From the NCBI RefSeq assembly GCF_016908595.1, contig NZ_JAFBEC010000008.1, forward strand, positions 124,001 to 188,000: a stretch of DNA of 64,000 nucleotides. Reading direction: 5' to 3'. The stretch is from Geomicrobium sediminis (GTDB lineage: Bacteria > Bacillota > Bacilli > Bacillales > Marinococcaceae). The notes beneath the pieces are model-generated. The model was given only the letters and a program-made list of their open reading frames with translations, had not been told where the DNA came from and searched no databases. This document shows, piece after piece, positions 7,625 to 16,026 of this stretch (the first letter of the stretch is position 1; the number at the start of each line of letters is the position of its first letter). A program made the translations under genes and the position numbers.

Positions 7625-8079
7625 TTTTCATCGTCCTTTTTGTTTTTTTCGTAATAGCTCGTCCCTTTGAAGATGTCAACGGCTCTTAACACCGGTACTG
7701 GCATGGTGAGCCCCATCCTCCCTAAATTTTCTGTTATGCTGATTAGCTCGTTAAACAAGTAATAAATAATCGCTGCAGACATAACTGATATATCCAGCTC
7801 ACCGATCGTTAGCGGATAATCTAACTGGTCCAGATAAACCTGATCAATTATATGAGCAATCGCAACAACACCAAAGATCATAATTTTTTTGGGGATACCC
7901 CAAAACCCTATTCGAGCATTAAGTTCTCCCCTATATCCAGCAGAGATCACCCCGGTAAGATAATCAAACGACACAAAAAAGATGAGTGCGCCGATCAAGA
8001 TCGACCACCCACCAAATAAGAAAGACATAACTAATGAAATCAAAGCCATTGCTGGTTTCACATTGCTCACCACCTCCAT
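7621..8079 (-). CDS. Second holin, phage_holin_4 (TcdE/BhlA-like) family
   Basis: A 152-residue membrane protein. It has the family signature: hydrophobic start WSILIGALIFFVSFDYLTGV, then SAGYRGELNARIGFWGIPKK, a second helix (IMIFGVVAIAHIIDQV) and a conserved NELISITENLGRMGL-PVP segment. AAGGGGG precedes the ATG at 8079; a GTG a few codons inside has a competing GGAGGTG. Two holins of different families next to each other could be holin and antiholin. Confidence 0.85.
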   Translation of the reverse strand: MEVVSNVKPAMALISLVMSFLFGGWSILIGALIFFVSFDYLTGVISAGYRGELNARIGFWGIPKKIMIFGVVAIAHIIDQVYLDQLDYPLTIGELDISVMSAAIIYYLFNELISITENLGRMGLTMPVPVLRAVDIFKGTSYYEKNKKDDEK

Positions 8080-8099
8080 AAATGCCCCCTTTTTTCACA

Positions 8100-8125
8100 T
8101 AAAAAATACGCCCTTAAAAGGACGT
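8100..8125 (-). terminator. Terminator of the DUF4145 moron
   Basis: ACGTCC / GGGCGT stem around TTTTAA, followed on the minus strand by ATTTTTTAT. It begins at the stop of the gene ending at 8125 and insulates that gene from the lysis cassette. Confidence 0.7.
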
Positions 8126-8859
8126 TATTTTTGTTTATCTCTACTTTGAATACCATCTAACTTGTTCTCAGGTAGTCTACTATAAAAAGATTCAATTGTT
8201 TTTTGTTCAATAATTAATTTTTCCACCATTAAATTAATCAAATCGAAAAGATATAAAACATCCTCTCTTTTGTCTTTAATGTTCATTAAGCTATCCGCAT
8301 GTATGGAATCATTTCCAACTACTCTTAATGAGTCTAAACCTTTTTGAACAAATCTTGGCACTCCTTGTTCAACTAACTCCCCAATCATTCCGTTTAGATC
8401 GGTCTTTTTTATTTCATATTCTGGAAGCTGTGGTATCAAAGTTTCAATTGCCAATCGTAACAATGCTGCAGAAGCCCTAGGTGAATCATTAAATATTGAA
8501 GTTGCCTCATTGTATATTTCCTTTACATCACTTGGCATATCTTCAAATGCTAACGGTAATCCTGTTTGCTTCGGAAATACAATATTATTACTTTCCCAGA
8601 TTGTATATTTTCTACACTCATTACAAACTGAAATTGTCAAATCCCATTTGTTAGTCTGCTTAGGTACTCCTACATCAAAACTAATTCCCCCAGAACCCAC
8701 TGCTCGAGGTTTTGTTATTTGAGTCAAAGACTCGGATATAATCTCTTGACCAGGATCAATTTTACCTATTGGGTATTTAACTTGAGGACATAACACCTCG
8801 CAATGAGGACAATTGAATGCTGATAACTCCAACGATGGTTGTACATACTTTTTTTTCAT
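8125..8859 (-). CDS. DUF4145 domain protein, probable moron
   Basis: A 244-residue protein with two Cys pairs near the N terminus (CPHCEVLC at about 18-25 and CNECRK near 80), consistent with a split zinc ribbon. A helical DUF4145-like domain (about 120-235) includes SPRASAALLRLAIETLI, LNGMIGELVEQG and VGNDSIHADS. It lies between tail and lysis genes, has its own terminator and RBS (GTGAGGT), and is more AT-rich than its neighbours, all signs of a separately acquired cargo gene. DUF4145 domains occur in several restriction and defence proteins, so a role in excluding other phages is possible but untested. Confidence 0.8.
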   Translation of the reverse strand: MKKKYVQPSLELSAFNCPHCEVLCPQVKYPIGKIDPGQEIISESLTQITKPRAVGSGGISFDVGVPKQTNKWDLTISVCNECRKYTIWESNNIVFPKQTGLPLAFEDMPSDVKEIYNEATSIFNDSPRASAALLRLAIETLIPQLPEYEIKKTDLNGMIGELVEQGVPRFVQKGLDSLRVVGNDSIHADSLMNIKDKREDVLYLFDLINLMVEKLIIEQKTIESFYSRLPENKLDGIQSRDKQK

Positions 8860-8991
8860 AAACAGACCTCACTTTATTACTATTGGAGTTAATTTTACAT
8901 AATTGTACTGATTACGTAAATATCCCCTCCTACTATATAAGTCAGATATAGAGTAGAAAAAGGGGCGGTTTTTAGGTATAAAAAATACGCC

Positions 8992-9159
8992 CTACACTGC
9001 GTTAATGTGCTCCTGATAATTTATGCCAGTAATCTCTTCAAACTCTGCCTCCGTAATGTTATTACATTCTACCGCTCGCACCACTCTGTCAATCTCCCAC
9101 AGACGCCCACCTTGATTATTAACAGTATTATAAAAACGATCAATTCGGTCAAACCACAT
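8992..9159 (-). CDS. XkdX-family small phage protein
   Basis: A 55-residue protein. The motif MWFDRIDRFYNT at the N terminus and ITEAEFEEITGINY at the C terminus match the XkdX family found downstream of tail fibre genes in PBSX-like phages. Its start overlaps the preceding stop (TAATG). Function in the virion unknown. Confidence 0.8.
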   Translation of the reverse strand: MWFDRIDRFYNTVNNQGGRLWEIDRVVRAVECNNITEAEFEEITGINYQEHINAV

Positions 9160-9539
9160 TAGTTATTCACCCTTTCTTCAATTTCCATAATCGCAAACCA
9201 CTGATCGGCAATGTCCATATCTTGATTATTGTTTCGATCTTCTTGATTCATAGTGTCAAACCAAAGGTCTGCTACTTCAATCTTCAAAGTTTCGTTTATC
9301 ACTTTTAAATCTTGATTTTCTAGTAGAAGCCTTTTCGCCTGCGGATTATTACGAATAGCTGTAAACGACATCAATACGCCATCGTCATCTACGCTATTGA
9401 CCCAAATCGTGTACTCAAACTCATCCCCTACATTAAACGAATCTGATTGAGCAATGCTGTATCCTTCTTGTGGATCAGGCAATGAATCGTATGTTGACAC
9501 CACTTGGCGTTTATCATCATGGTACTTTAAATAAACCAT
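9159..9539 (-). CDS. Tail-fibre-associated hypothetical protein (XkdW position)
   Basis: A 126-residue protein with GGAGG 8 bases before its ATG. The N-terminal part is beta-rich (VYLKYHDDKRQVVSTYDSLP, FEYTIWVNSVDDDG). The C-terminal part is helical with an internal repeat: VADLWFDTMNQEDR and IADQWFAIMEIEER. By position (between tail fibre and XkdX) it matches the XkdW slot and may be a fibre accessory or chaperone. Confidence 0.65.
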   Translation of the reverse strand: MVYLKYHDDKRQVVSTYDSLPDPQEGYSIAQSDSFNVGDEFEYTIWVNSVDDDGVLMSFTAIRNNPQAKRLLLENQDLKVINETLKIEVADLWFDTMNQEDRNNNQDMDIADQWFAIMEIEERVNN

Positions 9540-9550
9540 CGTGTTTCCTC

Positions 9551-10426
9551 CTATCTTTTCAAAATAATTTTATGGACATATATCCTCGCGTTACTACTTA
9601 ATTGAGAACGCCCATATGCTTTTATATAATAATCACCGTAAAAATTACTTATGTCCACTTCATCTACTACCATAGCTGTTGAAGGAACAAGAGTACTAAA
9701 TTGAGCATCAAACGCGGTGGTGTTATTGTTGCTTGAAATACCGAATTGGAACGATGTGCTATTACCTGATTGCCGATTATGTCTATAATGGACTTCCAAT
9801 TTGCTGTATCCCGTTACATCGATTAATTCCTCGCTTACAAACCTTGCGCCTGGGGACGCACTATCAGTAATCCACATCTCTATATTGTCGTTATTAAAAT
9901 AAACACGACCATGATTACCGACAAATTGATAAACTTGCTCACCATTATCGTAAAGCGTAACTTGTACCCTAGAAATAGTTTGCCATCCATCTCCATTCCA
10001 AGCATGTGCTTGTAGATTAAACCATAGCGATTCTTCTTCATTCCACAGAAATACAGACCCCAATTCACCGAACGCGTGCATCATACCGTTTTCCCACAAT
10101 AAAGTCCCTTTGCTATTAAGGCTGGCTTTAATCTCATCTTCAGCGACTCTAACAATCAATTCTTCGTTATCTCCATCAAAAAAAGCATTGACGTGCTCTA
10201 AATCAAACAGATACTCCAAATTATCAATTTGTTGCCACACAATCCCTTCATCTTTTGTAGATAATTCCGACTCAGATAATCTGACGTCTAATGGTGTATC
10301 GTATTCAATCCACACATCCCCAACATTACGCGCTGTCGGCTCCGTATCCTGCACATAAAAATTGATCTTTCTACGACCTCGCAAGTTAGCACCAGCGCCA
10401 ATCCCATGAAGCTGTATATCTTGCAT
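9551..10426 (-). CDS. Putative tail fibre / receptor-binding protein
   Basis: A 291-residue protein starting with a short capping segment (MQDIQLHGIGAGANLRGRRK) and NFYVQDTEPTARNVGDVWIEYD, typical of baseplate-attached fibre proteins. The rest is strand-rich with many aromatic and Asn residues (FYGDYYIKAYGRSQLSSNAR) and could be a carbohydrate-binding tip domain. No enzyme motif is seen. Translationally coupled to the fibre gene upstream. Confidence 0.65.
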   Translation of the reverse strand: MQDIQLHGIGAGANLRGRRKINFYVQDTEPTARNVGDVWIEYDTPLDVRLSESELSTKDEGIVWQQIDNLEYLFDLEHVNAFFDGDNEELIVRVAEDEIKASLNSKGTLLWENGMMHAFGELGSVFLWNEEESLWFNLQAHAWNGDGWQTISRVQVTLYDNGEQVYQFVGNHGRVYFNNDNIEMWITDSASPGARFVSEELIDVTGYSKLEVHYRHNRQSGNSTSFQFGISSNNNTTAFDAQFSTLVPSTAMVVDEVDISNFYGDYYIKAYGRSQLSSNARIYVHKIILKR

Positions 10427-11214
10427 TACCGTGGCACCTCCTCGATCCAGTCGCCATCATCATCGTATAGTTGGTCATAAATAACCGTCTGTACAATGGA
10501 TGTTCCATCTAGCCCAAAATACGTGACAGTGCGCTGCTCATAGTCAGGTGACTCGCCGCCTGATAAAACAGATCGCTTGGCAAGTGTATCGTCTTCTCGG
10601 CGCCATTCGATCGCTGTAAAGATACCTGAGTCATCTTTATTTAGGCGCTTGCGATTGCTAATCTCATCATGAGCGATGTAAGACTGAGCGTGATTATCGG
10701 TATATTCGTTAGCGCTATTTTCGGCTTGATTCGCTTTTTCTTGTGCTTTTTCTGGAGTTTCCTTGTCGTTCCAAGCTTCACGCTCTGCTTGCGTAATGTG
10801 GGTGTTCGTGTCGGCTACGTGTTCATCAAAAATTACACCGTCTGCCATCCGCTTCCACTCACGCCACTCTTGGCGGTCACTAGCCCAGTTTCTAAACATA
10901 AATACTGCGTCGCTATCAGTGCTCAAAAACGTTTGATAAGCGTATGCATTGTCTTGCTGAAAGTTGGTTGTGACTAGACCATGTTGAGTCGGCCAACCTG
11001 CTTCTTCATTCCAAGTGCGGAATGTAGTTATACCATATGGATAGACGGATGGTGACTCCGATGCTGTTGCATAGTCTAGATCGAGCATCATTGTGTTTTC
11101 TTCCAAGGCAATATGAGCTTTTTCAATACCATCCTCCATATTGTTCAACCGATCTGCACTAATCCCTGGTCCTTGCCCTGGTCTCCATATTGTTTTTTCG
11201 TAACTCATCCTCAT
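10426..11214 (-). CDS. Tail fibre protein
   Basis: A 262-residue protein. It opens with WRPGQGPGISADRLNNMEDG, a motif common at the N terminus of Bacillus/Listeria tail fibre and baseplate upper proteins. A pyocin-knob-like section follows (about 50-115: YPYGITTFRTWNEEAGWP, YQTFLSTD, REWKRM), then a DTNTHITQAEREAWNDK segment and a coiled-coil stalk (EKAQEKANQAENSANEYTD). It probably links the baseplate to the receptor-binding tip. Overlaps the upstream gene by four bases. Confidence 0.8.
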   Translation of the reverse strand: MRMSYEKTIWRPGQGPGISADRLNNMEDGIEKAHIALEENTMMLDLDYATASESPSVYPYGITTFRTWNEEAGWPTQHGLVTTNFQQDNAYAYQTFLSTDSDAVFMFRNWASDRQEWREWKRMADGVIFDEHVADTNTHITQAEREAWNDKETPEKAQEKANQAENSANEYTDNHAQSYIAHDEISNRKRLNKDDSGIFTAIEWRREDDTLAKRSVLSGGESPDYEQRTVTYFGLDGTSIVQTVIYDQLYDDDGDWIEEVPR

Positions 11215-11630
11215 CCACCCCTTGCAATAATGTCACGACGCACTACTTCAAAAGAGAACGGATGTGCATTATCTGATTTATCCAAGTCATAAAGTATTCG
11301 GCTAATCATCGTTCCGTCCTCACAAAAAACGGCTGCTTCCCGGATGTGGAAAGTAGCCTCTTCATCAGAAATAAATGTTTTGTATTCTAATGTGCCAATT
11401 GCTGTACGTTCTAAGCTTTCAAAGTCTTTACGGAATCGTTCATTTTTTAATGAAGTATCACTTATATCGATAGGTGAATCATTGTCTCCAAACGCAATTG
11501 ACTTAATCTTTGCCTCTCTCGGTATTCCAGCTAAAAGATCTCTCAAAAGGTTTAAACCTTCGTTGTGAATGTCGTTACGAACGACTTCTTCATCATTTAA
11601 TTTAAAGATATACTGACCTGACCAGAACAA
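11211..11630 (-). CDS. Tail/baseplate-associated hypothetical protein
   Basis: A 139-residue protein initiated at TTG with GGAGG 9 bases before it. The N-terminal segment IHNEGLNLLRDLLAG, with IKSIAFGDND and FHIREAAVFCEDGTMISRI, resembles short phage proteins between the DUF2313 protein and the fibre that share features with fibre N-termini. Probably a baseplate-to-fibre adapter. Confidence 0.6.
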   Translation of the reverse strand: MFWSGQYIFKLNDEEVVRNDIHNEGLNLLRDLLAGIPREAKIKSIAFGDNDSPIDISDTSLKNERFRKDFESLERTAIGTLEYKTFISDEEATFHIREAAVFCEDGTMISRILYDLDKSDNAHPFSFEVVRRDIIARGG

Positions 11631-11643
11631 TTTAAAGCACCTC

Positions 11644-12207
11644 CTAGCATGGCATTAAAACTTCATCGGGTAGGAGAGAGTCGCTTGGAATTGGACACAC
11701 AAACATATTAATTTTTTGCTCCTCAATCCAGCCTATTCTCTGTACAATCCGATCACTTAAATTCACTCTAAATATTGTATTTGCAGGCAATACTCCATAA
11801 GCTGTCTCAATCATGCCATTATAATCAACAAGATCTTGTCTTACAGCGTAAGCAGTTATAGTAAAAGTTTCTGGATCTCTTATTAGCCAAATTCCACCAT
11901 TAACTGCAAAGCGATTCAGTAGTACTTTAAATTGTACGGGTGTGAGGTCTTGGGCATCCCGCATTGTATTAATCCTACGCCTACGGTCCTCTAATGTATC
12001 CTCAGGCTCTAAACTAACGCCATATACATGCTCCCATGCTTCAATTAACCAAGTAGTTTTACTAGGATCAGATTGTCTTTGTGTATCATCTAAATCCTTA
12101 GTAAGACTATCAATGAAAGGAGAAATCCCTTTAAAAATAGCCTTTGTAACTTCATCATGTGTGTGTGGTGGTAAGTAGCTTAACAGCTCTTCATATGGGT
12201 TATTCAT
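11644..12207 (-). CDS. xkdU: DUF2313 / YmfQ-like tail protein (XkdU homologue)
   Basis: A 187-residue protein from the ATG at 12207, selected because GGTGAGG lies 8 bases upstream. The hallmark TWLIEAWEHVYGVSL-EDTLEDRRRRINT and TPVQFKVLLNRFA segments are those of Mu gp48/YmfQ tail proteins. Located directly after baseplate J, it should form part of the baseplate wedge. Confidence 0.88.
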   Translation of the reverse strand: MNNPYEELLSYLPPHTHDEVTKAIFKGISPFIDSLTKDLDDTQRQSDPSKTTWLIEAWEHVYGVSLEPEDTLEDRRRRINTMRDAQDLTPVQFKVLLNRFAVNGGIWLIRDPETFTITAYAVRQDLVDYNGMIETAYGVLPANTIFRVNLSDRIVQRIGWIEEQKINMFVCPIPSDSLLPDEVLMPC

Positions 12208-13669
12208 AAAGCAAAACCTCACCCAACAGTGGTACCTGCTGATCGGCTAAGACGATATTATTTGTTTGTCCGTTGATATGCAATTCTTCAAAATCTACAA
12301 CGCCGTTTACCAGTAACAACTGCTTTCCGATTGTATTGTACCTGAGCTCATTCTGATTAGATTGAATCTGTCTCTCGATATAACTTTCAATGTTAGCTCG
12401 TGCTTCATGAGTTATGCTCTCAAGAGACGATCCTTCATATAAAAGTTTAGCTTCAATATTAACCACTTGACCAACAGCACTCTCAACATAAACTCGATGC
12501 TCAACCGAAGCAATGCCTTCATGCTCCTGCTTATCAAAAACAGATTGATTAACTAATAATTCCATTCGTAAGTCATTGTCATCTTCATTTTCAATAAGTA
12601 ACTCATATTCTTTCTCTCTATCCGCTACGTAGTGATATTCAGCAATACCGTACTCTCCGTCATAAATCGCTTTATCCTCACTTGTAAGATCCTTATTTAC
12701 GACAAGATTTGTTCCTTTTTCAACAACACTGATTGTACAGTTCTTAATTTCCTCTGCTTGTAGAGCAATTTTTAAAAACCAATAAGACTCGGTAGGAAGA
12801 TCGAGATAATTTTCAGTAGATGGGATATTAACCCTCAATGTTTCTACGCTTTCATGTACAGCGTTGGTAAAGTAAATCCGATTAGGCTCAGCAATGTAAT
12901 CTTGCACACGGTCTAATACCTCTCGCTCTGCCGGCTGTCCATTCGAGCCCACCACCGAAATGCCTACTGTACCTGGTCCATACCGAGCACGTTGTACAAT
13001 AGCACGTCCTACACCAGCAATGTTTTCAACTTCGTTTTTGTACATCGCTTGATTACCTGTGGTTTCACGGCTACGTGCACGATTTAAATATCGTTGCCTA
13101 TACGTTTCGTCATCTTCTTCATCAATACCACCAGAGAGAGCATCAATATTCTCAACAGCCGTTACTCCCAAGTTAGGGGGCGATACCCACACCCCAACAG
13201 TACCCACAGGAGCATTGCTACCACTTCCTGCTTGTTCTGCTCTTACCGCAACTATAACTGTCCCTGTTGATCCTGAGCTTGCTTGCGTCACAGTCGTGTA
13301 GTATATCGGATCTTGCGTATTATCACCCTCAATTGCTACAAGTGATCCTTGCGGTATTAGAGTGTTTGGTCTTAGACTAACCTGTATATTGCCTGTAGCG
13401 TAAGTAGCTCTTATTCTCGGCAATTCAGGTAGAAGAGCATCAAGATACTCACCCCTTGCTGTAAGCGGGTTCGACCTTAACAGTAATTCTTGAACGTACA
13501 TCAATGCCATTTTTGACATAACTTGAGCAAAAGGCGATGAGATATTCCAACTAAATTGACCTTCAGTGCGATCAAGATGACTTGGAAATTTGTTTAGAAT
13601 GTCTTGTCGAATATCTTCAACATTATAATCTTGCAAGAATGGTGGTAAATCTTGAATGTTCAACGTCAA
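12200..13669 (-). CDS. xkdT: Baseplate J-like protein (XkdT homologue)
   Basis: A 489-residue baseplate wedge protein. The N terminus IRQDILNKFPSHLDRTEGQF, the LLRSNPLTARGEYLDALLPE segment and the SGGIDEEDDETYRQRYLNRA motif (about 180-200) are diagnostic of the Baseplate_J/gp47 family. The extended middle region (about 300-390) carries an insertion relative to the shortest homologues. Coupled to the upstream gene by a four-base overlap. Confidence 0.93.
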   Translation of the reverse strand: MTLNIQDLPPFLQDYNVEDIRQDILNKFPSHLDRTEGQFSWNISSPFAQVMSKMALMYVQELLLRSNPLTARGEYLDALLPELPRIRATYATGNIQVSLRPNTLIPQGSLVAIEGDNTQDPIYYTTVTQASSGSTGTVIVAVRAEQAGSGSNAPVGTVGVWVSPPNLGVTAVENIDALSGGIDEEDDETYRQRYLNRARSRETTGNQAMYKNEVENIAGVGRAIVQRARYGPGTVGISVVGSNGQPAEREVLDRVQDYIAEPNRIYFTNAVHESVETLRVNIPSTENYLDLPTESYWFLKIALQAEEIKNCTISVVEKGTNLVVNKDLTSEDKAIYDGEYGIAEYHYVADREKEYELLIENEDDNDLRMELLVNQSVFDKQEHEGIASVEHRVYVESAVGQVVNIEAKLLYEGSSLESITHEARANIESYIERQIQSNQNELRYNTIGKQLLLVNGVVDFEELHINGQTNNIVLADQQVPLLGEVLLYE

Positions 13670-14121
13670 TCACCCCCGATTCGTATTCGATTCATACTTA
13701 GTTCACCGTAAATCGTCTCAATAATAAAAGATACAAAGAGTTCATCTCCCTGTACCTCTGTAGCTTCTTCTCGTATAGATATTGCACGGTTATCACGTAG
13801 TATTAACTCTTTAGCTCTTCTCTTAACTTCTGAAGCTATGACATCACGATCCATTTCTTCTGTTAGATCAGATAATTCAATTCCAAAACTTGAGGAATAA
13901 GCAAGATACTTACCTCTTTCTGTTTTTAATGCGTTGTAAATCCATTGAGCAAACGCCTCTAATTCTGATACTAATATAGGTCTACCTAATGGATTTACAT
14001 GTAATTTCATTGATTTAGTATCGATGAGTGGCGTATCACCTAAAGCAATTACACCATCACCTTGATCCTCTAACATATCAAACTCAACGGATTCTGGTAC
14101 TTCCCAGGTAGGATAAAGCAT
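13666..14121 (-). CDS. xkdS: DUF2634 baseplate protein (XkdS homologue)
   Basis: A 151-residue protein with the DUF2634 pattern: LHVNPLGRPILVSELEAFAQ, WIYNALKTERGKYLAYSSS-FGIEL and VKRRAKELILRDNR. It is equivalent to the gp25/lysozyme-like wedge component of contractile tails. Conserved place between XkdR and XkdT. Confidence 0.9.
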   Translation of the reverse strand: MLYPTWEVPESVEFDMLEDQGDGVIALGDTPLIDTKSMKLHVNPLGRPILVSELEAFAQWIYNALKTERGKYLAYSSSFGIELSDLTEEMDRDVIASEVKRRAKELILRDNRAISIREEATEVQGDELFVSFIIETIYGELSMNRIRIGGD

Positions 14122-14123
14122 AG

Positions 14124-14381
14124 CTACAGCCTCCCAATAATCACTAGGTTGCCTGACGGATCCTTACCACAATAGACTCGGTCACCTGGCGATAACGATA
14201 AATTATTAAGCGTGATGTATTCTGATCGTGTGAAACGAAAATCTGGCAACTCATCAAGGGTAATGGACCCATCATGATTCACTCGACCGTACTCATTTTT
14301 GTATCTGCCTAATTTGCGATCAAACAATTCATTAACGACATTACGAATATATGTTGTAAATCCATCTGCCCCTTTTCCCAC
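14124..14381 (-). CDS. xkdR: DUF2577 tail protein (XkdR homologue)
   Basis: An 85-residue protein with a helical N terminus (FTTYIRNVVNELFDRK) and an OB/spike-like C terminus ending SPGDRVYCGKDPSGNLVIIG, typical of DUF2577. The gene order XkdQ-XkdR-XkdS is kept, and it adjoins the XkdQ stop. Confidence 0.85.
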   Translation of the reverse strand: MGKGADGFTTYIRNVVNELFDRKLGRYKNEYGRVNHDGSITLDELPDFRFTRSEYITLNNLSLSPGDRVYCGKDPSGNLVIIGRL

Positions 14382-15382
14382 TATGACCTCGCCCTCTCTA
14401 AATCAATGTTCATACTCATTTGAGCAATGTTTCTGCTAATACTTTTAACAATGTATTTGCCACGCCATCCTAAAGCCACTTCAACTAAGTCGCCTTTGCG
14501 TAACATCGGTAAGTCAGGTGATGAAAACGAGTATTTTTCTTCGACTCTTCCGTGTTCCTCCATAATTTCGCTAGCAATTTCCCTTGCATCTGCACGATCT
14601 TCTGCACCAAATTCCACACGTTGAATAATTCCAAATTCAGTTCTTCCATCTACTTCATGCAGCACTGGTGCTTTTTGATCATCCTCATCACTATTGCCAA
14701 ACACTTTAACCCTTGTCACGATGTTTTCGATGGAGTGGTCTTGTTCTGCACTATCTATAAAGTCACGGTCAAATATAAAGCCAAATTCGTTTTTACCTTC
14801 TTCAATAACGTGTATCTTGCCTTTACTGCTACGCAATTGGTAATTCCCGCGCTTTCGTTCTCGTGTCTTCTTTAATCGCTCTGTAATGATGTATCCTATT
14901 TTGTCGCCTCTATAGAGCTCTGCCCCTGGAGCATACGAGATCGTTGCAACATCTCCTAATGGCACATTCCACTTTTTTGCAAGCTTGCTGATTGTCTCAG
15001 ATACCGTCTCACTTTTATTAATTTTGACTTGATCCTCTGATTGCGCCATCGGGTAAAGATTGTCGTATATCGTTAGATCAAGGCCTGAATCGCTACTTGT
15101 CTTTCCTGTAAAGCGATAATTCGTACCTCGGAATAACTCTTCCCAATTCTCTGTTTCGTTCAAGCGATATTCAACTCGTAATTGACTACCTAAAAAGAGC
15201 TTCTTGCTGATCCAATCCCCCTCATGCTTTATCTGTTTCACAGTGAGTGAGAGTCGAGCAGCAATCTCTTCTTTCATTTCTTCATGAGACGCTGCAGTGA
15301 CGATGTTTGTAATATTAATTTTTTTACCATCTGGAGGCTCCAACACATATCTATACTCGATTTCTTGTACGCTAATATCCAT
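14381..15382 (-). CDS. xkdQ: Baseplate hub protein (XkdQ homologue)
   Basis: A 333-residue protein of the XkdQ/YqbQ hub family (gp27/gpD-like fold). It begins with a domain using VEYRLN-WEELFRG and LDLTIYDNLYPMAQSED (about 90-125). ETISKLAKKWNVPLG follows, then the hub core around IENIVTRVKVFGNSDEDD. AGGAGG precedes the ATG. It sits at the centre of the baseplate below the tube. Confidence 0.9.
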   Translation of the reverse strand: MDISVQEIEYRYVLEPPDGKKINITNIVTAASHEEMKEEIAARLSLTVKQIKHEGDWISKKLFLGSQLRVEYRLNETENWEELFRGTNYRFTGKTSSDSGLDLTIYDNLYPMAQSEDQVKINKSETVSETISKLAKKWNVPLGDVATISYAPGAELYRGDKIGYIITERLKKTRERKRGNYQLRSSKGKIHVIEEGKNEFGFIFDRDFIDSAEQDHSIENIVTRVKVFGNSDEDDQKAPVLHEVDGRTEFGIIQRVEFGAEDRADAREIASEIMEEHGRVEEKYSFSSPDLPMLRKGDLVEVALGWRGKYIVKSISRNIAQMSMNIDLERARS

Positions 15383-15394
15383 TGTTCTGCCTCC

Positions 15395-16015
15395 TTATGA
15401 TGGTATTGTGAGCTTCCAACCTGGTTGTATTAGATCTGGATTTTTAATTAAATCTCGATTGGCATTTTCAATTTTTTTATACTGTGACCCATCATCATAA
15501 AAACGAGTAGCGAGCCCCCAAAGAGTCTCGCCACTTTTAACAACATGAGTCTTATTTTGTTGGTTTGTTGTTGATGATGTTTCTTCCTCAGGCTTAACCT
15601 CCGGTGCATTACCAAAGGTATTTACCTGCAAATCCCTAAACTCAACGAGATCTAACGTATATTCATAATCTCCATGTCCGCCGCTTATCCTAGGTTCAAA
15701 GCTTTTGATGATAATAGGAATATTAATGTCAGTATCGGTGATAATAAATCTAACCTGTCGTGCTCCGATCCACTCTTCAAGCCAAGATTTAACTTCATCT
15801 GCAGTGTGATCAGAGAGTTTCGGCAGGTTTCTTTTTTCTCCAAACAACTTCCCCTGAATATTAACCTTTATTGGTTCTCTGCCTCGAGCAATTTCAACGG
15901 TTCCATAATTGACTGGCGTTACATTTACAGTCCTCGTTGAATTTGTGATTAATATTTGCTCTGGATTAAAAGGGAGAACGAATGCACGATCTCCCCGTTT
16001 GAGTGATACCTTCAT
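15395..16015 (-). CDS. xkdP: LysM-domain tail protein (XkdP homologue)
   Basis: A 206-residue protein. The first 140 residues are the XkdP/gp53-like baseplate domain (FNPEQILITNSTRTVNVTPV, HGDYEYTLDLVEFRDL). A Thr/Glu/Asn-rich linker leads to a C-terminal LysM (about 158-205: THVVKSGETLWGLATRFYDD ... GWKLTIPS) that should bind peptidoglycan. It connects hub and tube. Confidence 0.92.
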   Translation of the reverse strand: MKVSLKRGDRAFVLPFNPEQILITNSTRTVNVTPVNYGTVEIARGREPIKVNIQGKLFGEKRNLPKLSDHTADEVKSWLEEWIGARQVRFIITDTDINIPIIIKSFEPRISGGHGDYEYTLDLVEFRDLQVNTFGNAPEVKPEEETSSTTNQQNKTHVVKSGETLWGLATRFYDDGSQYKKIENANRDLIKNPDLIQPGWKLTIPS

Positions 16016-16026
16016 GCACTCGCCTC

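Noticed and set aside
10669-10977. Plus-strand hydrophobic frame opposite the tail fibre gene
   Set aside because: No RBS, antisense to a recognisable fibre gene, and composition typical of a reversed coding strand.
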